A stretch of DNA of 64,000 bases from Bin16 sp965206315 (GCA_965206315.1 OZ242210.1:930001-994000); one strand, 5' to 3'. Positions 32,845-41,278 are shown, numbered from the stretch's first letter. The notes: a model not told the origin generated them from the sequence alone. Made by a program: numbers and translations.

Positions 32845-33522
32845 CTAGGACTCCTGCCTGCCGATGGTCACGTCCGGCACTTCGTGCCCTGCTTCTTCCA
32901 TCAGCGCGCGGATGTGGTGCTCGGTCTGCTCGTATCTGCCCTCGCCGAAGTGGGTGAAGCGGATGACGCCGTTCGCGTCCACCAGGTACTTCGCGGGCCA
33001 GAAGCGGTTGTTGTAGGAGCGCCACGTACGGTAATCGTTGTCCTGCGCGATGGGCCAGACCACGCCCAACTCCGCCGCTGCCTCGATCACGTTCGCGGTG
33101 ACCTTGTCGACGTTGAACTCCGGCGTGTGCACGCCAACGATCGTGAACCCGTCTCCGGCGTATTTCTCGTTCCAGTCCTTCAAGTACGGCACGGTACGTC
33201 TGCAGTTGATTCAGATGTACGTCCAGAAGTCGATCAGTACCACCTTCCCGCGCATCTCCTCCATCGTCAGCGGCTCGCTGTTGAGCCACTGCGTGATGCC
33301 CGTGAACTCGGAGGCGCTGTCGCCGACCTTGCCGCCGGTGCTTCCCGACGCGTCGAAAGCAGGCAGTTCAGGCGTGGGAGCGGGCACGGGCGTGGGCGTA
33401 GCCGTCGGGACCGGTGTGTTCGTCGGTGTAGCGGTAGGGCCGGCCTCCGATGAACACGCCACGGCGAGGGCCGCCAGGGCGAGCGCGCCGAGAACGGCGG
33501 TATGCAGGCGCAGGTTCCGCAT
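32845..33522 (-). CDS. TlpA/DipZ-like thioredoxin lipoprotein with in-frame TGA at the active site (candidate selenoprotein)
   Basis: One continuous frame of 226 codons runs from ATG at 33522 to TAG at 32845, interrupted only by TGA at 33211-33213 (codon 104). Before it: lipobox LAVAC (Cys23), Thr-Pro linker, then VVLIDFWTYI. After it: INCRRTVPYLKDWNEKY and a complete thioredoxin-like domain (IVGVHTPEFNVDKVTANVI, WRSYNNRFWPAKYLVDANGVIRFTHFGEG). The adjacent paralogue reads DFWTYTCVNCIRTMPYL, so TGA occupies the first, nucleophilic Cys of CxxC. A hairpin GUAC-CGUGCC-GUAC begins 14 nt after the TGA, placed like a bacterial SECIS. Read as U, the motif is UINC. If TGA stops translation, the result is a 103-aa fragment plus a silent remnant. 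Confidence 0.7.
33173..33213 (-). promoter_or_regulatory. TGA codon and candidate bacterial SECIS hairpin
   Basis: After the TGA, nucleotides 14-17 (GUAC) pair with 24-27 (GUAC) around a 6-nt loop CGUGCC, which has G as its second base. CAG at 9-11 can pair with CUG at 36-38 as a lower stem. Distance from TGA to the apical loop is 17 nt, within the range described for bacterial selenocysteine insertion elements. The stem is short, so this is suggestive only. Confidence 0.4.
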
Positions 33523-33531
33523 CGCTTCTCT

Positions 33532-34851
33532 CTAGTAGATCTCGTCGTAAGAGCCGAACGTGAGCGCGAAGAGCGCGAAGTGCGGGGAGTTCGACGAGAA
33601 CTTCAACTCGGCATCCCCGAACTCGGGCAAGGATACGACGTTGTACAGGTCCGGCTCATCCACTACGAAGTAGCTGCGTCCGCCCTCGATGACGATGTGC
33701 TCGCCCGCTTCGTCAGGAGTAAGCGGGCGATAGGCGAGCTCCGCTCCCCGCTCCGCGTCCCCGGGCAGGCTCTCGGCGATCGTAACCTCGACCTCGAACG
33801 GCTCAACGCCCTCCTCGAGGTCGACGACGATGTTGACGGAGCGGGCGAAGAATCGGAGCGCGATGTAGTCCTCGTAGTTCTGGGTCTCCCGCCCGTGGGT
33901 TATCGCCTCGAGGTCGGAGCGCCAGGAGCCGTGCAGGTACATGAACTGGTTCAGGTGGTTGCCGGGGTCGCGGTAGACCTGTATGAGCCCCTGCGCGTCA
34001 TAGTACTGCGGGTGCGCGATGTACAGCCCGTTGGTGGATGCATTGCGCTGCCAGCCGCCGTATATCTCGCGCGTCTGGGAATCGTTGTTCTCGCGGGACG
34101 TGCCACGCGCCCGCGGGTCGTACGTCGGCTCCGGGCCTGAACCAACCTCGATATCCGACACGTCGCTGCCCGCCTCTTCCAGCAGGGCGCGGATGTGGTG
34201 CTCCGTCTCGTCGTAGGCGCCCTCGCCGAAGTGCGTGTAGCGCACGACGCCGTTCGCGTCGATCAGGTACTTGGCGGGCCAGAAGCGGTTGTTGTAGGAG
34301 CGCCAGGTGCGGAAGTTATTGTCCTGCGCGACCGGCCAGACGACGCCCAGCTCCTCGTTGGCGGCGGCCACGTTCACCGTGATCTTCTCGAAGTCGAACT
34401 CAGGCGTATGCACGCCGATCATCGTCAGTCCCCGGTCCGCGTACTTCGCGTTCCAGTCCCGCAGATAGGGCATCGTGCGGATGCAGTTGACGCAGGTGTA
34501 CGTCCAGAAGTCGATGAGGACCACGTCTCCGCGCAGACCTTCCATCGTCAACGGGTCGCTGTTGAGCCACTGGTTGATGCCCGTGAACTCCGGTGCGTTG
34601 TCGCCGACCGCGCCGCCCGTGCTCCCGGACTCCCGGAACTCCGGCATCATGGGCGTTGGCTCGGCCACGGCATCGGCCGCCGTATCGGATGCCGCAGGCG
34701 CGGCAGACTCACCGGCTACCGTCGCCACGGGCGATGCGGCAGGCTCTTCCGTGGACGGTTCCTCGTCGCCGCTGCACCCGGCCACGAGGGCAAGCAACAC
34801 AATGAGCAGCACGCCCAGGGAAATGTGGACGATCGAACGCCGACCTGTCAT
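33532..34851 (-). CDS. TlpA/DipZ-like thioredoxin lipoprotein
   Basis: The ATG at 34851 follows GGAGGAGGG. The signal ends in lipobox LVAGC (Cys26). After an Ala/Thr/Pro linker come a TlpA-type thioredoxin domain (about 75-240) with the intact redox motif CVNC (Cys121, Cys124) in DFWTYTCVNCIRTMPYL, and a C-terminal all-beta domain (about 270-439; HGSWRSDLEAITH, FFARSVNIVVDLEEG) like the one following thioredoxin in DipZ proteins. Such proteins exchange disulfides or reduce partners outside the membrane. It is a paralogue of the TGA-containing gene that lies 9 nt downstream on the same strand; that gene lacks the C-terminal beta domain. Confidence 0.88.
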   Translation of the reverse strand: MTGRRSIVHISLGVLLIVLLALVAGCSGDEEPSTEEPAASPVATVAGESAAPAASDTAADAVAEPTPMMPEFRESGSTGGAVGDNAPEFTGINQWLNSDPLTMEGLRGDVVLIDFWTYTCVNCIRTMPYLRDWNAKYADRGLTMIGVHTPEFDFEKITVNVAAANEELGVVWPVAQDNNFRTWRSYNNRFWPAKYLIDANGVVRYTHFGEGAYDETEHHIRALLEEAGSDVSDIEVGSGPEPTYDPRARGTSRENNDSQTREIYGGWQRNASTNGLYIAHPQYYDAQGLIQVYRDPGNHLNQFMYLHGSWRSDLEAITHGRETQNYEDYIALRFFARSVNIVVDLEEGVEPFEVEVTIAESLPGDAERGAELAYRPLTPDEAGEHIVIEGGRSYFVVDEPDLYNVVSLPEFGDAELKFSSNSPHFALFALTFGSYDEIY

Positions 34852-34900
34852 GCGGCACCCTCCTCCCCATGTGCCCATGCCTTCCGCATGACACACCTTC

Positions 34901-34906
34901 ATTATA
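34901..34906 (-). promoter_or_regulatory. -10 box TATAAT for the thioredoxin-lipoprotein operon
   Basis: Perfect TATAAT on the minus strand, about 50 nt before the ATG at 34851, leaving a leader of roughly 43 nt with a strong ribosome site. No good -35. Confidence 0.5.
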
Positions 34907-34933
34907 TCCCCTGCCGATTACCCGCCCTGCCGT

Positions 34934-34939
34934 TATACT
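34934..34939 (+). promoter_or_regulatory. -10 box TATACT for pheT
   Basis: TATACT lies 37 nt before the pheT ATG at 34977, divergent from the minus-strand TATAAT at 34901. -35 not evident. Confidence 0.4.
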
Positions 34940-34976
34940 TACCTGACGCACTACTTCCGGAGCCTGCCCTTCCACC

Positions 34977-37367
34977 ATGAGAGTCCCGCTTTCCTGGCTC
35001 GCCGAGTACGTCCCGCTGCGGATGCCTCCGGCGGAGTTGGCCCACCGCCTCACGATGGCCGGACTGGAGACGACGTACGACCCCGGTCCCGGTGGCGGAT
35101 GGGACAACGTCGTCATCGGCCACGTGCTGGACGTGCGCCCGCATCCGAACGCCGACCGGCTGCGGCTGGCCGACGTGGACACGGGCGGCGAGACGTCCAC
35201 CGTCGTTTGCGGCGCGCCCAACGTCGCGGCCGGGCAGAAGATCGCGTTCGCGCGGGTGGGGGCGGTGCTCACGAGCGGCAAGACGGGCGAGCCGATGGAG
35301 CTGACGGCAGCCGTCATACGCGGCGTCGAGTCCGCTGGCATGGTCTGCTCCGAGCGCGAACTCGGACTGAGCGACGAGCACGAGGGCATCCTCGTCCTGC
35401 CTGGCGACAGTCCGGTCGGCGAACCCCTCGCCGATGTGCTCCCTTCGTCCGGAGCGCTGGAGGTGGAAGTCACTCCGAACCGGGGCGACTGCCTCTCTGT
35501 GCTCGGTATCGCGCACGAGGCGGCAGCCATCACCGGAGAGCAGGTGTCCGAGCCTCCGTCCGCTTACGACGAGAACGGCGGCGCGATAGAGAAGAGCGTG
35601 GGCATCGAGATAGCCGACCCTGCCCTCTGCTCGCGCTACACCTGCACGCTGGTGCGCGGTGTGCATATCGGGCCGTCGCCGGACTGGCTCCGCCAGCGGC
35701 TGCAGGACGCGGGCCACCGCTCCATCAACAACGTCGTGGACGTGACCAACTACGTGATGCTGGAGTACGGCCAGCCACTGCACGCGTTCGACCTCGACGA
35801 GGTGCGCGACGCGAAGGTCATCGTACGTCCCGCCGGGGACGGCGAGCGCTTCACGAGCCTCGACGGCCAGGAGCACGAACTGCGTCCGCCCATGCTGATG
35901 ATTGCGGACCCCGAGCGTTCGATAGGACTCGCCGGCGTGATGGGCGGCGCGAACTCCGAGATGACGGACGCCACGAGGAACGTGCTGCTGGAGTCCGCGA
36001 CGTTCAACGCCATCAACACGCGGCGCACGTCCAACACGCTGAAACTGCGCACGGACGCTTCACTGCGGTTCGAGAAGGGGCTGAACCCGGAACTGGCGGT
36101 GCGGGCGGTGCGGCGCGCGACGCGCCTCATCCTGGAGACAGCGGGAGGCGAGGCCGCGCAGGGCGTTTACGACGTCTTCCCCGGCAGGAGCGACCCGCCC
36201 CGCATCCCGTTCTCCCACGACAGCCTCCGGCGCGTGCTCGGCGTCGACTTCCCGACCGAGCAGGTGTCAGGCGTGCTCGCCTCACTCGGCTTCACCGTCG
36301 AGCCTGGCGCCAACGGCACGATGACCGTCGTGCCGCCCTACTGGCGCACGGACGTCGGCATCGAAGAGGACGTCGTGGAAGAGGTCGCGCGGATCGTCGG
36401 CTACGACGCCGTCGAGGGCGAGCCGCTCGGCGGGCGCGTGCCGGAGGCCATGCGTCAGCCGGAGCGCGAGCTGCGCGAGGAGGTGCGAAACGCGCTCGTC
36501 TCGTTCGGCCTCCAGGAGACGATCTCCCACACGCTCGTGAGCGGCGACGACGCCGTGATGCCGGACGGCGCCGCGCCGCTCGGCACTGCGAACCCCATGA
36601 GCCAGGAGCAGGCGTACCTCCGCACCTCGCTGCGTCCGGCGCTGCTGCGGGGCGCCGCGAGTGCGATGCGCCAGCAGGGCGGTGTAGGGATGTTCGAGGT
36701 CGGGCGCGTCTTCATCCCGCGCGACGGCGACCTGCCCGACGAGCGCGAGACGGCTATCGCCGTCCTCGCGGGGCCGCGCGGTAGTGTGCTGTGGGAGCAG
36801 GACGCTGAGCCGATCGGCTTCTTCGACGCGAAGGGCATCGTGGAGGGCGCGCTGGCGCGGCTGGGGCTGAGCGCCGTGTTCGAGCGCACGGCCGATCCGC
36901 TGCTGCACCCCGGACGCTCCGCCGCGGTGCTGGTGAACGGCGAGCAGGCAGGCGTCGTGGGCGAACTGCGCCCGCAGGCCGTCGCGCAGTACGACATCCC
37001 CGCCGCGCAGGCCGCGCTCATCGAGCTGGACCTGCAATGCCTCGCGCCGCACGTGCCCGAGATGCGCTCCTCGTTCACGGCATTCTCCCGGTACCCCAGC
37101 GCCGTGCGGGACCTCGCGCTCGTGCTGGACGCCTCCGTCCCCGCGCGGCAGGCGCAGGAGATCATCGAGAGCGGCCCCCTGGTCGTACGCGCGACCCTGT
37201 TCGACCTGTTCGAGGGCGACCCGCTGCCGCAGGGCAAGAAGTCGCTCGCATTCACGGTAGAATTCCAGTCTCCGAGCAAGACGCTCGAAACAGCCGAAGT
37301 CAACGACGCCGTCGCCTCCATCGTCAAGCGCATGGAGCGCGAGACCGGCGCATCGCTCAGGGCATAA
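34977..37367 (+). CDS. pheT: Phenylalanine--tRNA ligase beta subunit
   Basis: PheT is the editing and structural subunit of PheRS; the catalytic alpha subunit is encoded 8 kb away (45237), so the usual pheST operon is split. The 796-aa product has the EMAP-type tRNA-binding domain (about 39-150; VVIGHVLDVRPHPNADRLRLADVD), B3/B4 editing domain (about 210-390; SINNVVDVTNYVMLEYGQPLHAFD), B5 (RIVGYDAVEG region) and the anticodon-binding FDX-ACB domain at the end (FTAFSRYPSAVRDLALVLD). Full length for the bacterial family. It precedes moeA by 4 nt. Confidence 0.97.
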   Translation: MRVPLSWLAEYVPLRMPPAELAHRLTMAGLETTYDPGPGGGWDNVVIGHVLDVRPHPNADRLRLADVDTGGETSTVVCGAPNVAAGQKIAFARVGAVLTSGKTGEPMELTAAVIRGVESAGMVCSERELGLSDEHEGILVLPGDSPVGEPLADVLPSSGALEVEVTPNRGDCLSVLGIAHEAAAITGEQVSEPPSAYDENGGAIEKSVGIEIADPALCSRYTCTLVRGVHIGPSPDWLRQRLQDAGHRSINNVVDVTNYVMLEYGQPLHAFDLDEVRDAKVIVRPAGDGERFTSLDGQEHELRPPMLMIADPERSIGLAGVMGGANSEMTDATRNVLLESATFNAINTRRTSNTLKLRTDASLRFEKGLNPELAVRAVRRATRLILETAGGEAAQGVYDVFPGRSDPPRIPFSHDSLRRVLGVDFPTEQVSGVLASLGFTVEPGANGTMTVVPPYWRTDVGIEEDVVEEVARIVGYDAVEGEPLGGRVPEAMRQPERELREEVRNALVSFGLQETISHTLVSGDDAVMPDGAAPLGTANPMSQEQAYLRTSLRPALLRGAASAMRQQGGVGMFEVGRVFIPRDGDLPDERETAIAVLAGPRGSVLWEQDAEPIGFFDAKGIVEGALARLGLSAVFERTADPLLHPGRSAAVLVNGEQAGVVGELRPQAVAQYDIPAAQAALIELDLQCLAPHVPEMRSSFTAFSRYPSAVRDLALVLDASVPARQAQEIIESGPLVVRATLFDLFEGDPLPQGKKSLAFTVEFQSPSKTLETAEVNDAVASIVKRMERETGASLRA

Positions 37368-37371
37368 CGCA

Positions 37372-38805
37372 ATGGCAGAGCACGAACACCATCACGGACA
37401 CGAACACGGGCATGGCGCCCACGAGTCGCATACGCACCATGGGCACGACCACGGCGCGCACGCGCACCAGGAACACGCCCACGCTCACCCGCGGACCGCC
37501 GACATGCTCAGCGTCGAGGACGCCCTCGACCGCGTGCTGCGCCTCGTATACGAGCTGCCGGTCGAACGTGTCCCGGTCCTCGAGGCCGACGGCCTCACGC
37601 TCGCGGAGGATGTGTACTCGCCGTTCGACATCCCCGCCCTCACGAACTCCGCGATGGACGGCTATGCCGTGCGCGCAGCGGACGTCGCCGGAGCGTCGGC
37701 GGAGTCGCCGGTCACACTGGAGATCGTGGGGCAGGTGCAGGCGGGACAACTTCCCTCCGCAACCGTGCGTGAGGGCGAGACCGTCCGCATCATGACCGGC
37801 GCGCCAACGCCCGACGGCGCGGACGCCATCGTCCCCTACGAGTTCACCGACGAGGTGGAGTGGCGCTCCACCGGCCTCGCGCTGCAGTTCATCGGCATCC
37901 GCCACGCCGCGCATGTCGGCGACCACATGCGCCCGGCGGGCGAGGACGCCGCGAAGGGCGCGCTGATCCTGGAGAAGGGGCGCGTGCTCGACCCCCCCGC
38001 CATCGGCCTCCTCGCTTCGTTCGGCTTCGCCGACGCCCCCGTCGTGCGCAGGCCGCGCGTCGCGGTGCTCGCGACCGGCGACGAGGTGCAGACGCCCGGC
38101 GAGGCGCTCGAACCCGGGCGCCTGTTCGACAGCAACAGCTACGGGACGGCGACGGCGCTGCGGCGCTGGGGCGCCGAGCCCGTGCTGCTCGGCATCGCCC
38201 GCGACAACATGGACGACCTCCGCGCGAAGATCCGGCAGGGGCTCGAAGCCGACCTGCTCATCACGAGCGCGGGTGTGAGCGCGGGCGCGTTCGACATGGT
38301 GAAGGAGGCGCTCGCGGAGCTGGGGAGCATCGACTTCTGGTCCGTGCGGATGCGTCCCGCCCGTCCCATCGCGTTCGGGCTGCTGCGCGCGCCGGACGGA
38401 CGCGAAGTGCCGCACCTCGGCCTGCCGGGCAATCCGGTCAGCGCGCTCGTGGCGCTCGTGGAGCTGGGCAGGCCCGCGCTCGCGAAGATGATGGGGCGCG
38501 AGCCGCAGCCGCTCCCCACGGTGCGCGCCACGATGGACGATGACCTCTTGAACACAGATGAGCGCCGCGTGTACGCTCGCGTGACGCTCGAACGCCGCGC
38601 TGACGGACTGCACGCGCGCCTCACCGGCGGGCAGGGCTCCAACCTGCTCACCTCGATGGGGCTCGCGCAGGGGCTCGCGATCTGTCCGGAGGACATGCCC
38701 CTGCGCCGCGCAGGCGAACGCGCGCCCGTGCAGCTGCTGGACTGGCTCGACCACTCAGGCATCCTCACGGAACGGCTCGACATCACCGAACACCACATCG
38801 ACTGA
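37372..38805 (+). CDS. moeA: Molybdopterin molybdenumtransferase MoeA with His-rich N-terminus
   Basis: MoeA inserts molybdate into adenylylated molybdopterin. The 477-aa product has the MoeA body from about residue 44: VEDALDRVLRLVYELP, DIPALTNSAMDGYAVRAADV, RIMTGAPTPDGADAIVPYE, and the molybdopterin-binding domain VAVLATGDEVQTPGE ... ITSAGVSAGAFDMVKEAL, GLPGNPVSALVALVEL. Unusually, residues 4-39 contain 18 histidines in a His/Gly/Ala/Glu stretch, like metal-storage tails of nickel or zinc chaperones. moaA and moaC are at 51-53 kb. It lies 4 nt after pheT. Confidence 0.94.
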   Translation: MAEHEHHHGHEHGHGAHESHTHHGHDHGAHAHQEHAHAHPRTADMLSVEDALDRVLRLVYELPVERVPVLEADGLTLAEDVYSPFDIPALTNSAMDGYAVRAADVAGASAESPVTLEIVGQVQAGQLPSATVREGETVRIMTGAPTPDGADAIVPYEFTDEVEWRSTGLALQFIGIRHAAHVGDHMRPAGEDAAKGALILEKGRVLDPPAIGLLASFGFADAPVVRRPRVAVLATGDEVQTPGEALEPGRLFDSNSYGTATALRRWGAEPVLLGIARDNMDDLRAKIRQGLEADLLITSAGVSAGAFDMVKEALAELGSIDFWSVRMRPARPIAFGLLRAPDGREVPHLGLPGNPVSALVALVELGRPALAKMMGREPQPLPTVRATMDDDLLNTDERRVYARVTLERRADGLHARLTGGQGSNLLTSMGLAQGLAICPEDMPLRRAGERAPVQLLDWLDHSGILTERLDITEHHID

Positions 38806-38815
38806 GAGGCACCGC

Positions 38816-39238
38816 ATGACGACGAAGGCCCCCGCTGAAGCCACTTCCCAGGAGAACGACGAGAACCCCAGCTACACCTTCAACCCCGACCTGATCACGA
38901 GGCAGGGGCGCTCCGTTGGCGTCGTGCTGAGCGCGAGACTGTGCGATGCGGCAAAGGCAAAGGCCAAGGGCAACCCGAGCGACCTCAGCTACAAGGAGCT
39001 GCACACGCTCTTCAGGGCTTGCGCGGGACAGGAGGGCTATCTCTCACCGCAGCACCCTGTGCTGGAGACGGTGGTGCGGATACTGCTCGCCGCACCGGAA
39101 GACGCGCTGTCCCTGTCGGAGATATACGAACAGGTCTCCAACCTGTGGCTCACGTCCGCGTGGTCGCCGTCCCTCAACATCGGCGCGATGCGGCGTCTCC
39201 TGGACCACGCCGGGGCCCAGGGCATCACCCGCGCCTGA
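38816..39238 (+). CDS. Conserved-looking hypothetical protein
   Basis: The 140-aa soluble protein lies 10 nt after moeA and is probably cotranscribed. It has a polar N-terminus, then RQGRSVGVVLSARLCDAAKAKAK, and mostly helical segments (YKELHTLFRACAGQEGYLS, LETVVRILLAAPEDALSLSEIYEQVSNLWL). The C-terminal half resembles a small helix-turn-helix-like bundle, but I cannot name a family. GAGAGGCACC precedes the ATG. Confidence 0.65.
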   Translation: MTTKAPAEATSQENDENPSYTFNPDLITRQGRSVGVVLSARLCDAAKAKAKGNPSDLSYKELHTLFRACAGQEGYLSPQHPVLETVVRILLAAPEDALSLSEIYEQVSNLWLTSAWSPSLNIGAMRRLLDHAGAQGITRA

Positions 39239-39273
39239 CTCATCCCGCACTTCCCGTCATTCCCGCACCTTCT

Positions 39274-39354
39274 CGTCATTCCGAGCGAAGTCGAGGAATC
39301 TCTCAGGCGTCTGGTCCCTTCCCCCTCGATGGGGGAAGGTTAGGATGGGGGTGA
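39274..39354 (+). repeat. Composite intergenic repeat R3+R1
   Basis: R3 (39274-39310) reads CGTCATTCCGAGCGAAG then TCGAGGAATCTCTCAGGCG; R1 (39313-39354) reads CCCTTCCCCCTCGAT then GGGGGAAGGTTAGGATGGGG. The same R3-then-R1 order occurs at 43005-43084. It lies between two convergent genes. Confidence 0.75.
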
Positions 39355-39383
39355 ACCGGTGGGGTTGGGGTGTCCCGTAGGCC

Positions 39384-39746
39384 TCAGGCGGCGGCGAGTT
39401 GCGCCTTGGCCTGCTCCGCGAGCTGGCCGAACGCGTCGGGATCGGCCATCGCCAGGTCGGCAAGCACCTTGCGGTCCAGCTCCACGTTCGCCAGTTTCAG
39501 CCCGTGGATGAACTGCGAGTAGGAGACGCCGTGCTCGCGGGCGGCGGCCCCGATCCGCACGACCCACAGCCTGCGCATGTCGCCCTTCAGTTCGCGGCGG
39601 TGCGCGTAGGAGTAGGCGAGGGCGTGCAGCATGGACTCATGCGCGCGACGGTAGAGGGCGTGCTTCGTGCCCCGGTGTCCCCTGGTGAACCGGAGCACCT
39701 TCTTGTGTCTTCGGTGCGCGGTCACCCCGCGCTTCACGCGTGCCAT
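39384..39746 (-). CDS. rplT: Large ribosomal subunit protein bL20
   Basis: The 120-aa basic protein (MARVKRGVTAHRRHKKVLRF) has the full bL20 pattern: RGHRGTKHALYRRAHESMLHALAYSYAHRRELKGDMR, RIGAAAREHGVSYSQFIHGLKLANVELDRKVLADLA. bL20 is an early assembly protein that binds 23S rRNA and often represses the infC operon. Final gene of infC-rpmI-rplT. Confidence 0.97.
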   Translation of the reverse strand: MARVKRGVTAHRRHKKVLRFTRGHRGTKHALYRRAHESMLHALAYSYAHRRELKGDMRRLWVVRIGAAAREHGVSYSQFIHGLKLANVELDRKVLADLAMADPDAFGQLAEQAKAQLAAA

Positions 39747-39758
39747 CGTTCAGATCTC

Positions 39759-39962
39759 CTACTTGTTGAGCCCGGGAACGAGCTTCAACACCTTCTTGCG
39801 GCTGCTCGCACTCGCGGTAACCGTGTCGCTGTAGGTGCGGGTTACGGAGCGCGGCTTCTTCCGGCGCAGGTGGCTGGAATGGCGCTTCATGCGCAGCAGT
39901 TTGCCCGATCCGCTCACGCGGAAGCGCCGTGCAGCGCCCTTATGCGTTTTCATCTTCGGCAT
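39759..39962 (-). CDS. rpmI: Large ribosomal subunit protein bL35
   Basis: The 67-aa product starts MPKMKTHKGAARRFRVSGSGK, the usual bL35 start, so the longer open frame is trimmed to 39962. It continues LLRMKRHSSHLRRKKPRSVTR. Its first 23 nt overlap the 3' end of infC in another frame, suggesting translational coupling. Confidence 0.96.
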   Translation of the reverse strand: MPKMKTHKGAARRFRVSGSGKLLRMKRHSSHLRRKKPRSVTRTYSDTVTASASSRKKVLKLVPGLNK

Positions 39963-40518
39963 CTTCTTCGGTCTCCTTCGTTGCCGCCGCCTGGGAGCGG
40001 CCGGCCGCCGCTCGGCCAGGCGCAAGCACGATACTGATGAACCGCCCCTCCTGTTTGGGAGGCTGTTCCAACTTGGCCCCTTCCTTCACCGCCTCGTGCA
40101 CCTGCTTCAGCAGGCCCACGGACAGGTCCCGGTGGTCAAGCTCGCGTCCCCGGTGCATCACCGACACCTTCACCTTGTTGCCTTCGTCCAGCAACTTCAA
40201 CACCAGGCGTTCCTTCGCCTCGATGTCGTGCCGCCCGATGCGGGGGCGGAAGCGCACCTCGCGCAGCCCCACGTTCTTGTGGGACCTGCGCATCTCGCGT
40301 TCTTTGGTGGACTGGAGATAGCGGAACTTCCCGTAGTCCAGGAGCCGGCAGACCGGCGGGTCGGAGTTGGGCGCCACCTCTACGAGGTCGAGGTCGTGCT
40401 CGCGCGCAAGGGCCAGAGCATCGGCTATCGCCATCACGCCGAACTGCTCGCCTCGCTCATCGACTACCCGGACCTGTGGCACCCGGATGCGCTCGTTGAC
40501 GCGGTATTCCTTAGCTAT
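39940..40518 (-). CDS. infC: Translation initiation factor IF-3, probable AUA start
   Basis: IF-3 keeps ribosomal subunits apart and proofreads start codons. The body begins AKEYRVNERIRVPQVRVVDERGEQFGVM and includes DLVEVAPNSDPPVCRLLDYGKFRY, then the C-domain (VRFRPRIGRHDIEAKERLVLKLL). No ATG or GTG lies near the family N-terminus. An ATA at 40518 has AGGAAGG 5 nt upstream; the frame otherwise extends to a TTG at 40599 with no ribosome site. infC commonly uses rare starts (AUU, AUC, AUA) for autoregulation, so ATA is chosen; the product has about 192 aa. The C-terminus has an acidic tail (ATKETEEDAEDENA) beyond the usual end. Confidence 0.92.
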   Translation of the reverse strand: MAKEYRVNERIRVPQVRVVDERGEQFGVMAIADALALAREHDLDLVEVAPNSDPPVCRLLDYGKFRYLQSTKEREMRRSHKNVGLREVRFRPRIGRHDIEAKERLVLKLLDEGNKVKVSVMHRGRELDHRDLSVGLLKQVHEAVKEGAKLEQPPKQEGRFISIVLAPGRAAAGRSQAAATKETEEDAEDENA

Positions 40519-40675
40519 TGCGTTCCTTCCTGCGCCATCAGAAGTGGGGAAACGCCGTTGCGGCGATTCCGGCGCTTCAGCATACACCGTGCGCGTCAAC
40601 CGCGTAAAGGAGCGGATGGCGCGGGCAGCGCCTCAGTTATTCCGGGCGAAACCCGGCGGTCTACAGCCGCCTGCC

Positions 40676-40954
40676 TCACAGCAGGATGATCAGTCGGTCG
40701 AGCCCCCTGGCGCGTAGCTGGTCGTCCAGGTCTCGCTTCCGCCGGACTGCGGCGGCCAGCTCCCGGATCAGGGTGGGGCAATCGTCGCCGGGGAGCTGAA
40801 CGTCGCTCAGCTTGATCCCGGACGACGATACCCACTCCAGGAGGTTCTGCAGATGAGAGCCACACCCGTCGTGTATCCGGGTCCGCAATCTGTCGATCTC
40901 TTCCAGGCACTCGTTGTAGCTCCCCATGAGATCGCCCAGGTCAGGGTTCGTCAT
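40676..40954 (-). CDS. Small helical hypothetical protein
   Basis: GAGGAG lies 9 nt before the ATG at 40954. The 92-aa product (MTNPDLGDLMGSYNECLEEIDRL) has two predicted amphipathic helices (CLEEIDRLRTRIHDGCGSHLQNLLEWV and LIRELAAAVRRKRDLDDQLRARG), probably a short coiled coil. Not recognised. It stops about 160 nt upstream of infC on the same strand. Confidence 0.5.
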   Translation of the reverse strand: MTNPDLGDLMGSYNECLEEIDRLRTRIHDGCGSHLQNLLEWVSSSGIKLSDVQLPGDDCPTLIRELAAAVRRKRDLDDQLRARGLDRLIILL

Positions 40955-41278
40955 ACGACTTCTCCTCACGTCCGGGATATCCGGGCCACGGCGGTCCTCA
41001 GCCGTAAGCCCGATGGGCCCCGAACCTCCATGACGGCTATAACACTAATGGGGTGACAATAGGGTGACTTTCTCGCCGATTTCTGATTACGTTGCGATGA
41101 CATAGGCCTCTCCCGTTCGAACCGCAGTGCCGCGGCGCGCACGGCCCGCACGCGCACCTCGACAAAAGAGCATGCGGAAGTTGTGGCATCGCCTCGCCGG
41201 AGATGCTTATCCTGTGTACAGGCAGTCCGGCGCCGCACGGAGTGTCCTCCGCGTTGCCGGACGCAAAGGAGGTCGCCC
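40955..41278. other. Intergenic region upstream of the four-gene membrane array
   Basis: I see no gene. It contains the palindrome CCTGT-GT-ACAGG at 41211-41222 next to a -10-like TATCCT (41208-41213), two GGGTGAC direct repeats around 41052-41070, and a strong ribosome site AAAGGAGG just before the array. Divergent transcription is likely from here. Confidence 0.4.

Noticed and set aside
41100..41130. GGTTCGAA string on the minus strand as a tRNA T-loop.
   Set aside because: Bases flanking the loop do not pair and no acceptor or anticodon arm can be built.
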